A stretch of 64,000 nucleotides of DNA from Lepisosteus oculatus (taxonomy: Eukaryota > Chordata > Actinopteri > Semionotiformes > Lepisosteidae): positions 124,001-188,000 of the forward strand of contig NW_027168341.1 in NCBI RefSeq assembly GCF_040954835.1, written 5' to 3'. A program made the position numbers and the translations under genes. Of this stretch, positions 31,627 to 41,729 are shown piece after piece. The notes beneath the pieces were generated by a model. It was not told where the DNA came from. It was given only the letters and a program-made list of their open reading frames with translations, and searched no databases. Every line of letters begins with the position of its first letter. Positions within the stretch are counted from its first letter, which is position 1.

Positions 31627-34600
31627 CAAGGGACCAGGGAGCTGCCCCAGTACTGGAATGGCCAGTTTGAAATCATAGAAACTATTGTCAATTCCAGTCC
31701 CATGTCAGTGCGAGCAGGGATTTTGACATCTTGTTTTGCTATGTTCTGCACCAACAGGCAGGTGGCTCGGCCATTCCGTTCCAGTCTGGGGGTACAACAG
31801 ACTGCTAGGTTCAGTCTGATAAACTGAGCTGATGGTTGGAAGAAAACCATCTCAGCGTCCATTCTCTGTCCCTTCTTTAGGACAAGGCGTACCGGAAACC
31901 CTGCTGTTGACGCAGGAACGATCAGGTCCGATTCGTTTACTACCTGGCAGGCCTGAGGAATCGTCTGACCTGACCGAATGTTCTCGGGGTCACCGCTTAG
32001 AGAGTGGGCATCTGGGTCCACCCGTTTCCACAGCACACTGTTTACTGTGTCCAGCTGGGCGCCCAGTCGAACCAATAGGTCTGCACCAATGCAGACCGAA
32101 TGGGTCAGCTGAGGTGCTACCTGGAAGTAGTGAGCAAACTTCCTTTTTCCGATGGAGATGGAAGCTACACAGCTTCCTTTGCTCCAAATGGACCTATGAG
32201 GTGGGGGTGCCCACCACAGAACCTGTGACTGCGTCACCAGGGTCACCTGACAGCTTCGCGACAGGTCCTCGAACAGACCTTCACTGATTATGGACTTCTC
32301 AGAGCTGAGGCTAAGAATTACATCATCAACCTGCACTTCTGCCACCTGGACCCCCTCCCACCACCATGGGGTGGTAGTCCTGGACCCCCTGAGGTACCAG
32401 GGTGCACAGAAAGGACTCCCATTCATTACCGGACAGGGAGATCCACTCTTCTTCAGGGATGAAAAGGGGGTGTGCTTTACCTGGCGGGTCAAGCAGCTGC
32501 TCGGAGCACTGCTCCTGTAGTTGGGAGACCGTGGGAGTGCTGGCCTGGGCAGGACTTCCCTGTAGTTTTGGAAAGCAAGAAGAGACATTTATTCTCATCC
32601 AGAGGAACCAGGAGGAACCTCCAACTCAGCTATAGTGTTCAGTGGGCACTGTGTGATCACAGCATAACCACTGAATCCCCCTTTTTGCTGTGCAACAGGC
32701 TTAGGGTTTTTGACCTGAGCCCACAATTTTCCACGCTGGCAGTCCACCAGAGGCTCCAGCCTGTCAAGCAGGTCTTGGCCAATGAGTAGTGGCTCTGTTT
32801 TTAACCTAGAGATGTAAACAGGATGCACCACGTTGATTGGCCCGAACCTAAGTGCCACCCACACTCGGTGTGTGATCCTGGCATGATCCTGGGTATAGCT
32901 GGAAATATCTATCTTACACGGTTCTACCTTAAGTCTGATGCCTTTTCCTTTCGCTACTCGTTTAAACTCGCTGAGTAGATCGGCTGACATCAAACTAATT
33001 TCAGCCCCAGTGTCAATCAGTGCTTCTCTATCTAAGACGTTTTCAAGAGAAACCTTGATATAAATACGCCTTGCTTTGCCTTTCTGGCTGAGATTCCCTA
33101 AGAATTGTTGGAAGCCTGCCTTTTCTTTGACTTCAGGGGCGGGGTCAGCGCCCAACTCAGAGTCACAGCCTTCTTCCAGGCAGGAACCCCCCCACCCAAT
33201 CAGATAGACTGAGGGAGGGGCTTGGGACGGATCCCCGCCTCCTCCACTGAGAAGGGGCGTGGTCCCCCTAAGCTCATTCACACTTCTGGCATTCGGTGTG
33301 GAATGTTTACCCTGTCCTGATCTCTCAGGCAGGGCTTGTTCAAGCCTGGCCAGGCGGGCTGCAGTCGACTCCCTTCGTCCAGTCTTATGATAGACTCTGC
33401 CTGAGCCCTTGCCTTCCCCGTAGCGCTCACGGCGGCTCTGACGCTTAGTGCGGTCCTGCCTGCCTATTTTGCGCCGGGGCTTAGTGAGCTCAGGAACCTC
33501 AGCTGCCTCGAGCTGAGGCGAGTCGTCAACCCTGCTGGCTTTAGTGGGGAACACGGCCGTTTTAGCAGGTTTTCGCTCTGAGGAAGCAGAGACTTCAGCT
33601 CCCCAGGCTTTTTGAGCCAACCTTCTAATGTCAGCCATTTTCATCGCTGTGTGTGCATCACAATCATTTTCCTGACTGAGGGATGCAGATTAGCAATGAA
33701 TAAACCTTTGAAATTCACGTTCTCTTCGCAACCCTCGTCATTCCGCCCTGCAAAATAAGTGCGCCTAAGCCTCTGATAATAGTCGCGAGGGGCTTCAGCT
33801 TTTTCGTGCTTAATATGGTGCACAGCAGCCACGGCAGCTATGGGATCGATAAAAGCCGAAAATTCTCCGATCATTGCCTGACACAGCTCCTCAAAGCTAT
33901 TACAGACCTCCGGTCCTTGTCTAGACATCCACTCGTGGACCGCTCGGCTGGTAGTTTTCCTTACTTACATAGCCTTTTCCTGTTTGGACGCTTCGGGCAT
34001 AAACTGCAAAGTATATCTCAGCTCATCGATGTAGGTCTCCACATTATTCCCTGACACTGACGGGTCAAACCTTTCTACATCTTTGGCTAACTGCCTCAGG
34101 GAGTGGAGGTTAATTTTTACGGTTTCTCCGCGGGCAGGGAGACAGCCGTGATCAGGAGCAGGGGGTCTATGCCTGAATTGACTCGCCCTTGCGTTTCGCG
34201 CAGGACTCAGCGATCTCCCCCATGCCGATCCGACCACAGACCCTGGCCGGGAGAAAACTCCTCCCGGCGCGCTGGTTGAGCGCTCCGGGCTGCTAGGTGG
34301 GCTGGCATGCAAGTGGGATCTAGTCTATTTTGCTTCCAGTACGGCAGCATCTGACTCCTTTTGCCTTTCCTGGCTGAGCTCATTTAAGCTCTCAATTTCT
34401 TTTTCTTTTTCTTTCGAGCTCGCTTCCAGGTCTCTCCTAGCTACCTCAGCCGCAGTTTCTCTAGCAGACAAGTCATCTAATTTACCTAAAACTTCCCTGA
34501 GTCAGTCTTCACTTTCCTCATTTTTCACTCTCTTTTCTCTGATTATATCCAACAACTCAACTCGCTCCGCCTTATATCTTTCTAGCGTTCCCTGAAGCTT

Positions 34601-35935
34601 TTGAAACTTTGTCAGCTCAGACAAAGACAGTTCCAGGTGTTTAGCTAGATTTAAGGTGAAACTCGATAGGACCAGAACTGCGTTCACAGACACTCCTGTG
34701 TTAAGCTGGTTCGCTACCTTAGCTACTAAATCTACTTGCAGCTTCTCAATATCATCAAAGTTCAACTTTTCGATACCACTCCAGTAACCAGGATTGTCAT
34801 CGCTAGAAATAGTACTTATAAGCGACTCCACTTCAGACATTTTAGCAGCCATTGTCATTACGTCAGAGAAACTTTAAGAGTATTACTTTTTTTTTTTCTT
34901 TTTCCAAAATACAGTATGGAATCTAAACACCCGAGCAGATGGATTTCCAATCAGCACACGTTACACTAAACGCTAGAAAACAGGGGGATTTCTTTACGCA
35001 GTTATCAGCACACCCGGTATTCGCGTATAGAAGCCGCGGTGCTGTGCTGAACTTCAGTTATTCTGTGCGACTGATTCTCATTTCATTCTAAACTCGCCCA
35101 CCCAGGGACGCCATTAAATGTAATGGTTTGATGGGTTTACTGAGACAATTATTAATTGTAGCAGTAATCACAAGGTTGTTCGTTGGGGCTTTTAGAAAAT
35201 CAATCGTCAGAACAACTAACAACGCACACACAGGGGTTCAATACACTAGATACATTTATTAATATAAATTGTGCACCAAACATATACTAGTCTGCCTGGA
35301 TACGAGTGGCAGACCTTACTGTAAGGGTTATCAATATACAAGGTATATAATCCCGAAGAGATGCAAACACAAAGAGATACACAACAGAGAATATATGTCA
35401 ATATATATCGTTTGGTTACCAAATCGCTAATCAGTGTTATTACCCACTGTTACTCTAAACTCGGAAGTAAATACATTACTCATGAATTAAATTGATAACA
35501 ACTTGTGTTGAGGTACAATTGAATTCTCGAGACGCAATGTAGAACATGGGGTTTACTTATCCACTGTGTATGGATTTGGAATTTCCCGGCACGAACACCA
35601 AACCAGCTGACAGGCTCTGTTGCAGCCTCTGTTCCAGCGGTTGTCCAATGGGCGTTGTCCCGGCGTCCTCTGGCTACCGGCCAACCAGTCAAGGTGCAGC
35701 TCGGAGTAGGACGGGCGGAGGAATCTGACTGCGGCGCGCAGGGCAGTCGTTGCTCCGAGGGGATCTACCAGCAGTCCGGCTGGCTGGTAGAAAGTCTCTA
35801 TGCACAGAGTGTGACCGCGAGTCCTCACAAGTCACTCTTGTGCCTGGGAAGAAACTGGTTCGTTCCCGGTCCAGCACTGCTTCTGAATAAGCTATTCAGG
35901 TTGTCGACGAGGGTCCAACTGTAGGGTCCAACTGT
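31627..35935 (-). mobile_element. Second broken retrovirus (gag-protease end), minus strand
   Basis: A fossil truncated at both ends inside the array spacer. Read on the minus strand it has a partial LTR (35935-35119), a primer-binding site TGGCGTCCCTGGGTGGG (about 35097-35113), a leader, gag starting near 34858, and a retropepsin-like region with [15 protein letters not shown] and [12 protein letters not shown] further region (31627-32590) contains CIGADLLVRLGAQLD. No RT, integrase or envelope remains. The gag region is homologous to the gag-like part of the young element at 54706. It is broken, with about four or five interruptions, and is old relative to that element. Confidence 0.75.
35119..35935 (-). 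repeat. Partial LTR of the second retrovirus (diverged subfamily)
   Basis: The 3' end on the minus strand (GTCTCAGTAAACCCATCAAACCATTACA) is similar in layout to family A (GTCTCAGTAAATGCCCAAACCCTACA), and TACATTTATTAATAT-type sequence is shared, but overall identity is much lower. The 5' part is missing; the LTR stops at about 35935, where U4-flank spacer begins. This places it as an older relative of family A. Confidence 0.7.
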
Positions 35936-36179
35936 CCAACACAAACACAATCTGTGGCGTTTAGCGTGACATAGTCTTGCAGGCATCGTGCTGTCTCACT
36001 GTAATACTATACCGCTGGAGGAAACAGTCCATCTGGCCATGAAACTCATTTGAACGTCTAGCTACAGCAACTAACAATATCATGATTTATTCAGGATGTG
36101 TGGAATCAGCACGTCCCGGAGACAGCTTCCGAAATCGTGAGCATTCTCTGGTGGTGTCCTGCAGGGCACCTGTGGGCGT
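35936..36179. other. U4/Gly module flank
   Basis: Homologous to 16378-16600 and continuous up to the Gly(TCC) gene. The sequence GTGAGCATTCTCTGGTGGTGTC at about 36137 is the uninterrupted version of the site where the ORF1-only L1 inserted at 16594, confirming its boundaries. Confidence 0.7.
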
Positions 36180-36251
36180 GCGTTGGTGGTATAGTGGTGA
36201 GCATAGCTGCCTTCCAAGCAGTTGACCCGGGTTCAATTCCCGGCCAACGCA
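36180..36251 (+). tRNA. tRNA-Gly (TCC), T loop altered
   Basis: A 72-nt plus-strand gene with GCGTTGGTGGTATAGTGGTG, loop CTTCCAA (TCC) and a fully paired acceptor GCGTTGG/CCAACGC. The T loop reads GGTTCAATTCC rather than GGTTCGATTCC, one change in the B box. Stems are better than in the 18229 copy, the B box worse. Confidence 0.85.
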
Positions 36252-36732
36252 GTGGCGATTGGTTTCAAATGCTGTCATGAGCCTTGGATTGTGACTAGCA
36301 AAGCGCAGCCTTTTGAAAGAGCTAAAGCACTGCAAAACGGAATTGAAGGAGAATCTTACAGGGGATTCTGAGCGGTGTCTGCATACACGCAGTCCGATAC
36401 GGGTGCTGAAAGCTTGAGCTACTCTCAATGTCATGCTGCCTTTCCCCGGAGTAAATCTGTTACATTGAAAGAATGCTTCTGGCAGGTTCAAAAAGGGACC
36501 CTTGTTAATTGGAGAAATCAATGATTTCGAATGAATTCTGTATGCGTTAAAAGACAGCTATACACAGAAAACATGCAGGACACTGCACATGATGTTTCCC
36601 GAGCCGAAACACAGTGCGTTTTTCCAAGCCATCTGACAAAGCCCGCCCACTGAAAACTGCAGCAGATCGTGTAAAGACGTTCAACTTTGTAACTACTGCA
36701 CGCACAGGAAGCAGAATAAATTCCTCTTTTCC
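36252..36732. other. U4/Gly module spacer
   Basis: Homologous to 18301-18790 and inverted to 50760-51230. Homology stops abruptly at 36732 (AATTCCTCTTTTC) where a GC-rich segment begins. No gene is visible. Confidence 0.6.
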
Positions 36733-37450
36733 GGTTTTATTTATGCGAACCATAAATAAACCAAATAAACCAAGTTGCAAGAGGCCCGCACCCACAGCAC
36801 AAATTGCGCAGCCTAGGCCACCTCCTCGCCCTGCACGCCACCGCCTCCTGCTGGGCCCACTCTTTCACACACTCACACGCCACACTAACACTCAAAAGTG
36901 TGGGCAAAACAAGAAAACGAGCGCACCGTTTCCTACACATCTGCAGTCACCGTTGCGCATTCGCAGCATGTCCCGGGATGCAATTCGGCCTCATTTGCAT
37001 AACTCCAGACCGGCAGATCGCCACGCAAGCTCGCGACGTGTGCCTGCCACACACCGAACAAACCTTTTCAGCAATTTCCAAAAAACGGGCCTGCTCGCCT
37101 GCCCACAAGGCTCCGTCTCTTACCTGCTCTCCAGAGCCTGCTGCCTTCTGTGCTTTTCTCTCGGCACCGCTGCAGCGCACACAACTCCTGCAGCGGGAGG
37201 GGTGGAGAAAGTTCCCGCGCTCCGCCGCAGGGAAGGCTCGCTCCGTGCGCACACGTCCTTTCGATGCCAGTCCAACAAGTGCTCTGCATTAGCTGCGTCG
37301 GGGCTCCGGGGTGTCGCACCTCACCTCACTTCACCTCGCACTGCCCCCTCCTTGAATGTCTGCCGCTGGGCATGCCCCGCTCTCCTCCGCCTTATCTTAT
37401 CGCGTGTGAGCACCGACAATGGCCACAATGCCGGGGAATGGCACCTGTAA
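36733..37450. promoter_or_regulatory. GC-rich segment with octamer and ZNF143-like motif
   Basis: This segment of about 0.7 kb is unlike its AT-rich neighbours and occurs once. At 36966-37001 GTCCCGGGATGCAATTCGG (Staf/ZNF143-like) is followed by CCTCATTTGCATAACTCC, which contains the octamer ATTTGCAT. That pairing is the known layout of a vertebrate snRNA distal enhancer; octamers also occur in histone promoters. I find no snRNA or histone coding sequence next to it. It abuts the truncated 3' end of the LINE ORF2 and may be a captured promoter or CpG-island fragment. Confidence 0.4.
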
Positions 37451-39700
37451 ATTAATTATCTTCTCTTGCAGCCTGAGATCATGTCCTTTTGGCTCCCTCC
37501 AGTTCTGATAAAAAATCTCACTCTTAGATTTGTTAATTTTTGCGGATGAAGCCAAAGAGAAACGATCACAGCACTGCAGAGCTCTGCTAATTGAGGCATT
37601 GTCAGAGAGGAGCAGGGTGACGTCATCCATGTATAGAGATGTCTTTACCTCTCCTCCCCCACTTCCAGGCACTGGTATCCCATTAATGGCCTGATCCTGG
37701 CGCAAGGCACAGGCTAAGGGCTCCATAGCCAAAACGAATGACAAGGGGGATAATGGGCAGGCCTGCCTCACCTCTGAACAGACTTCAAAGGTGCGTGATC
37801 TATTGCCATTAACCATTACTCTGCTGTTGCTACCTGTGTACAGCAGGTTAATCCACTTTCTCATGATGGGGCCAAAATTCATGTGCTCAAGTACCAATGT
37901 TAAGTACTGCCGGTTTAGGCGGTCAAAGGCCTTTTCTAGGTCTACACCTAAAATGCAAAGAGGGAGGGAGCGATCCTCTGAGTACAGACAGACATCCCTC
38001 AACAAGGCCAGGTTGTCGCTCATCAGGCGTCCTGCTATCCCACAAGTCTGTTCTTTCCCTACCAGTGAGGCCACTACATTTTGTAGGCGCAGGAAAAGGG
38101 CTTTGGACAGGATCTTAGTGTCCACGCCTAACAGGCTGAGGGGTCTCCAGTTCTTTATGTCATTCTTTGCTCCTTTCTTAAACAAGAGAGAGATAGTGCC
38201 TTCTCTTAAGGAGTCAGGCAGCAATTCTGTCTTATAGCTTTCCTCGAATAGGAGCAGTAGCGGATCCTGAAGCAGATCCCAAAAGGTGCAATAAAATTCT
38301 TTAGGGAGCCCGTCAGCACCCGGAGTTTTCCCCTTCTGTAAGCTCTCCATAGCCTGTCTCAGCTCTTCTACTGTCAAATCCCTCTCAAGTACTTCCCTAT
38401 CTTCTTCACACAAAACGTTTTCTAGCTTTGAGGTAAAAAAATGAATTTCTTCATCCTTTACCTCTGTAGAGCTGTACAGTCTTGAGTAGAAGGCCTCGGT
38501 GCAGGAGAGGATAGCACTCGGCTCTGTTCTCTCTCGTCCCTCCTCATCAACTACACTTTCCATGACAGACTTGGAGCCTACCACTTTCCTGAAAAAGAAG
38601 CGAGTACACTTCTTATTTTCTTCCAAGAACTGCACTCTGCTTCTTAACAGTACTCCTCGACTACTTTCTTCGGCTATGCTCCGGATGTCCTTTTTTAAAA
38701 GGGTGATATCCTCGAGCACATCGAAGCCACTGTGCAGCATCGTGTAGAGACGCTGCAGCTGCCTCTGTTTCCTGGCTAGCACTCCTCTCTGTCTGGCAGC
38801 AGCCATCCTTCCCTCAGCCATGAAAAAGGCCTTTGTCCTCATCTTCACCTCCTCCCACCACTCTCCTACTGACCCGTACAGACACTGCAAGGACAGCCAC
38901 TGTGATAGTTTCTCCTTGTAGCGGGATACTACCCCCTCGTTCTCTAGCAGCTTTGTGTTGAGTTTCCAGAGGCCTGGGCCAAAGACAGTCCCGCCCTGGA
39001 GTTCCACTCTACACCCTAAAACCTGATGATCTGAGAAGAAGACAGGCTGAAGAGTGACCCCAACAACTTTCACTCTCTCTGAGACAAAGCAATAGTCAAT
39101 TCTGGAGCTGCTATTCCTCCCTGACCATATATATCCTGCTGTTGTAGGATATATACATCTATATGTGTCTGAGAGTTTAAAGTCTTGAACTAAGTTTTGC
39201 AGGGCCAGTGAGCTGGAATCCAATTTTATCGGAGAGCTAGACTGCCTGTCTGTGTGCTCTAAGATACAATTAAAATCCCCTCCCACTATCACGTCTGTGC
39301 TACTTAACAATAGGGGAGAGAGTGCCTTGAGTAGCTCCACCCTTCCTCCCACGTCAGTAGGACAATACACATTGATTAGCCGCAGGTTAACGGTCCCCCA
39401 TTCCACATCCACACACAGCAACCTGCCATCTATGACCCTCTGAATACTTTTCAATTTGAAAGCCCATCCTTTGAAAAGAATGGCCACGCCAGAGGCTCTG
39501 TTGTTATTGTCCCCTGACCAAACAGAAGGCCCTTTATCCCACCTATCTTCAAAGCTTTTATACCTCTCTTGATAGGCTAAAGCACACTCCTGCAACATCA
39601 ACACATCTCCCTCTCTCTGCTGGAGGTAATCAAAGACACACTGGCATTTAACTCTGTCATTGATACCTCTGGTGTTAAGAGAAATTATGTTTAGAGCCAT
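37397..39700 (-). CDS. LINE ORF2: endonuclease and RT, C terminus missing
   Basis: A 767-codon frame from MALNIISLNTRGINDRVKCQ. Endonuclease motifs are SLNTRG at the start, LMLQECAL, GGDFNCIL and SSRIDYCFVS..FFSDHQVLG, covering about residues 1-230. RT motifs are KTPGADGLPKEFY, NWRPLSLLGVD, ILGVDLEKAFDRLNR, EVRQACPLSPLSFVLAMEPL and LYMDDVTLLL, the last carrying the catalytic YMDD. RQACPLSP has Ala where Gly is usual. After KSEIFYQNWREPKGHDLRLQ the frame leaves the family and soon stops. The full protein would be expected at about 1200-1300 residues, so the thumb and C-terminal domain are absent. Confidence 0.85.
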   Translation of the reverse strand: MALNIISLNTRGINDRVKCQCVFDYLQQREGDVLMLQECALAYQERYKSFEDRWDKGPSVWSGDNNNRASGVAILFKGWAFKLKSIQRVIDGRLLCVDVEWGTVNLRLINVYCPTDVGGRVELLKALSPLLLSSTDVIVGGDFNCILEHTDRQSSSPIKLDSSSLALQNLVQDFKLSDTYRCIYPTTAGYIWSGRNSSSRIDYCFVSERVKVVGVTLQPVFFSDHQVLGCRVELQGGTVFGPGLWKLNTKLLENEGVVSRYKEKLSQWLSLQCLYGSVGEWWEEVKMRTKAFFMAEGRMAAARQRGVLARKQRQLQRLYTMLHSGFDVLEDITLLKKDIRSIAEESSRGVLLRSRVQFLEENKKCTRFFFRKVVGSKSVMESVVDEEGRERTEPSAILSCTEAFYSRLYSSTEVKDEEIHFFTSKLENVLCEEDREVLERDLTVEELRQAMESLQKGKTPGADGLPKEFYCTFWDLLQDPLLLLFEESYKTELLPDSLREGTISLLFKKGAKNDIKNWRPLSLLGVDTKILSKALFLRLQNVVASLVGKEQTCGIAGRLMSDNLALLRDVCLYSEDRSLPLCILGVDLEKAFDRLNRQYLTLVLEHMNFGPIMRKWINLLYTGSNSRVMVNGNRSRTFEVCSEVRQACPLSPLSFVLAMEPLACALRQDQAINGIPVPGSGGGEVKTSLYMDDVTLLLSDNASISRALQCCDRFSLASSAKINKSKSEIFYQNWREPKGHDLRLQEKIINLQVPFPGIVAIVGAHTR

Positions 39701-39726
39701 ATTACATAAGAAAGTGGAACCAGTCT

Positions 39727-41151
39727 TTACAAAACACATTTCTCTTCGGTCTCACCTGTTACCTTCTTCTTTTTCTTTTTCTTCTTACCAATTTCCTGCC
39801 AGCCATCCTCTGAATGAGCCTTCATCAGGGTGGCAGCAGTAAAAGCATTCACGGAGTCCATTTCAAGGAAGGGGGTAGAGGGAGGGGTGGAGGGGTTCCA
39901 GCTGTCCCCATCGCCATGCTCTCCTTCCTCCTCGCTCGGGGAGAAAACAGAGTCATTTTTCCTTTTCCTCAAGTCCAGCTCCTGGGAGCACTGAGGGGAA
40001 AGGGGTGCAGCCGATGCACCAGTCTCCTCTTCCCCCTCACCCACCAGCTGTTGCAGATCCTCCGTGATGGACTGGATGGAGGAGAGGGCATCTGTAGCAC
40101 TTGCAGAGTCTAAGAAAAGCAGCTCCTCTGAATCCTGGGTATCGTCGCTGGACCCGCTCCACCGGGGGGCCCCACACTGGCCCTCGTTCTGAGGAGCAGG
40201 AGTGGGGGAGGGGTCCTCGCTGTTCTCGGGGGTTTTCAAACCCTCGTGCTTGTCTGGTGCAGTCTGCGGTTGTGGGAGCGTAGTCGATTTCTTTTCCACC
40301 GGCCCCGGAGCCACAGCAGGACTGATCCTGGCTGGAGGCTGAGAGTCTTTGTCCAACAAGGGTTCTTTGTTTGACTTGTTGTTTGCTTTGGCTTTTCGGG
40401 CCGGTTTGGCTGAAACAAGCACTGCCTCATCCTTTCTCATTTTGAGTTTATTGGCGTAGGCGTGAGGGCAGTTCTTAAAAACGTGTCCTTCCGAACCACA
40501 TAAATTGCACTTTGGCAGCATTGAACAGTCAGAGGCTAAATGTCCCTGTTTGCCACAGGTCTTGCAGCATTTCACAGTGCAGGACGATGCCAGGTGTCCC
40601 ACAGCACCACAGCGCCGACACACCTTTGGTTGTCCCACATAAAAAACATAGCCATTGCAGGCGCCCAGCCGGATTGTAGAGGGCAGGTGCCTTAAGCCTC
40701 CATTTACATTGTCCGGTAGCAAGCGAACCTCGAATTTCCTTGCTCCTGTTTTTATACCGTCAACATCTCTAACCTCAGTTCCATGGTGGACGGTGCAGTA
40801 CTGCTTAAGCCAGGTGTGAATGTCCTCCGTCTTTGCCAGTTCCGAGAACATAACAACATGCACCGTTTTCCTCTCTCTCTGTGTCAGAGGCTGCAAGTTG
40901 ATCTTCTCAAGGGCAGGAACTTTCCCTTTTTTTGCCTCAAACACATCCACACATTGTTCAAACAGAGAATAGGTAGCAAAAACAACCTCAAATGCTTTCT
41001 GACCTGGGAGAGCGAAGATGAAATCCAAGTGCCGAGGTTCAAAGCCAAGTTCCTTCTGTAACACTTTTCTGCTGAACTGCATACGATCCATGAAGAGGTC
41101 ATCCAAAAGCTCAAAACGTACAGCATTCTTGCGGGATCCAAAGGTTGCCAT
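39727..41151 (-). CDS. LINE ORF1 with three CCHC zinc knuckles
   Basis: A 474-codon open frame starting MATFGSRKNAVRFELLDDLF. An alpha/beta N-terminal part (about residues 1-170) is followed by CRRCGAVGHLASSC (178-191), CKTCGKQGHLASDC (196-209) and CNLCGSEGHVFKNC (215-228), then an acidic, proline-rich low-complexity tail ending in a lysine run (KKKKKKK). Such an ORF1 is typical of Tx1/L1-group LINEs in fish and amphibians and should bind the element RNA. The frame is also open upstream of this ATG, across the U1 and U5 region, but family sequence starts here. ORF2 begins 26 bp after the stop codon. Confidence 0.8.
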   Translation of the reverse strand: MATFGSRKNAVRFELLDDLFMDRMQFSRKVLQKELGFEPRHLDFIFALPGQKAFEVVFATYSLFEQCVDVFEAKKGKVPALEKINLQPLTQRERKTVHVVMFSELAKTEDIHTWLKQYCTVHHGTEVRDVDGIKTGARKFEVRLLPDNVNGGLRHLPSTIRLGACNGYVFYVGQPKVCRRCGAVGHLASSCTVKCCKTCGKQGHLASDCSMLPKCNLCGSEGHVFKNCPHAYANKLKMRKDEAVLVSAKPARKAKANNKSNKEPLLDKDSQPPARISPAVAPGPVEKKSTTLPQPQTAPDKHEGLKTPENSEDPSPTPAPQNEGQCGAPRWSGSSDDTQDSEELLFLDSASATDALSSIQSITEDLQQLVGEGEEETGASAAPLSPQCSQELDLRKRKNDSVFSPSEEEGEHGDGDSWNPSTPPSTPFLEMDSVNAFTAATLMKAHSEDGWQEIGKKKKKKKKVTGETEEKCVL

Positions 41152-41217
41152 CTCAAACTGCAAAACAAACACTGCTTCCACAAAACAAGAAAACAATCCA
41201 ACTACTCCAACTACAGG

Positions 41218-41250
41218 CTGATCAAGGTATCTCCCCTGCCAGGTAAGCCG
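41218..41250 (-). ncRNA. RNU1: U1 snRNA 5' fragment fused to the LINE 5' end
   Basis: On the minus strand CTTACCTGGCAGGGGAGATACC is followed by TTGATCA, matching U1 positions 4-32 (ATACTTACCTGGCAGGGGAGATACCATGATCA) with one substitution. The 5'-splice-site recognition sequence ACTTACCTG is present apart from the first bases. After position 32 the sequence changes to LINE 5' UTR. No remainder of U1 is seen on the far side of the LINE. The U1 start lies about 140 bp from the oppositely oriented U5 gene. Confidence 0.7.
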
Positions 41251-41391
41251 AGAGCCGCAGGCGATGAGCCCGGAGCTGAACGGGCCCCACTGGCTCGTTT
41301 GTAAGGCCAGGTGCATTGCCAACCACGACCGGCAGGGCAGAGGCTTTGAAGGCGGCCTGGGCTCCTGCAGCTGTGCTGCCACGCACTCTGG
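41251..41391. promoter_or_regulatory. Putative divergent U1/U5 promoter interval
   Basis: A 140-bp GC-rich interval between the U1 5' end (minus) and the U5 5' end (plus). Both snRNAs would start from its edges, so proximal elements for both should lie here. I cannot identify a PSE with confidence. There is no TATA box, as expected for polymerase II snRNA genes. Confidence 0.4.
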
Positions 41392-41500
41392 TTTCTCTTC
41401 ATCTCGTACAAATCTTTTGCCTTTTACTAAAGATTTCCATGGAGAGGAGCATGAATGAGTTCCATACAATTTTTGTGCTTCCCTGCCTTCGGGTGGGGCG
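41392..41500 (+). ncRNA. RNU5: U5 snRNA
   Basis: CACTCTGGTTTCTCTTCATC is followed by the invariant loop I GCCTTTTACTAAAG, the second half of stem I (ATTTCCATGGAGAGGAGC), an Sm site ACAATTTTTGTG, and a 3' stem closed by a TTCG tetraloop (CCCTGCC-TTCG-GGTGGGG). Downstream at about 41511 GGTCAAAGAGAGAAAACAAA resembles the snRNA 3' box. Loop I aligns exons in the spliceosome and is unchanged. Compensated stem differences suggest a functional variant rather than a decayed copy. Confidence 0.8.
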
Positions 41501-41729
41501 CAGCTGGGCTGGTCAAAGAGAGAAAACAAAATCGCTCACAATCGCTCTTATTATGGCGACTGTGGCCGTCTGCTCTGTGAGTCCTCGGTTTTCGCCTGTC
41601 TGATTGGCGCTCTTTTCTTTGGGGGGCGGGAAGTGTCCGGCCGCAAATATGAAGCGTTACAGCAACGACATGCCATGAGACGATTGATAACGATTTCCAT
41701 AGGATCCCCGCGGTTGCCTGGCAACCGTC
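41501..41729. promoter_or_regulatory. U5 3' box and U4 promoter interval
   Basis: Contains the U5 3'-box-like sequence near 41511, a GGCGACTGTGGCC segment, and from about 41645 the conserved U4 upstream block (AATATGAAGCGTTACAGCAACG through GGTTGCCTGGCAACCGTC), shared with 15982-16075 and 51643-51730. Confidence 0.5.

Larger units (their letters stand above)
37397..41217 (-). mobile_element. Tx1-clade-like LINE joined to a U1 snRNA 5' end
   Basis: A two-ORF non-LTR retrotransposon read on the minus strand: a 66-bp 5' UTR, ORF1 (41151-39727) with three CCHC knuckles, and ORF2 (39700 downward) with an apurinic-type endonuclease and RT. The 3' half of ORF2 and the 3' UTR are missing beyond about 37455. 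Upstream of the 5' UTR lie the first 32 nt or so of U1 snRNA in the same orientation. Tx1-clade LINEs include target-specific members, such as Keno in U2 snRNA genes. Both ORFs are open, so the copy is young. CR1/L2-type elements are less likely given the ORF1 layout. Confidence 0.75.

Noticed and set aside
37200-37450. RNase P RNA, 7SK, U2, U11 or U12 in the GC-rich segment
   Set aside because: I compared remembered conserved blocks of these RNAs with both strands and found no convincing match.
36614-37455. Several overlapping open frames of 100-280 codons in the GC-rich segment
   Set aside because: They overlap on both strands, have no family motifs and start in array spacer; openness is expected from the high GC content.
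39727-41529. A 600-codon minus-strand frame starting at 41529
   Set aside because: The first 126 codons run across the U1 fragment and the antisense of U5; LINE ORF1 family sequence starts at the ATG at 41151, so the extension is chance openness.
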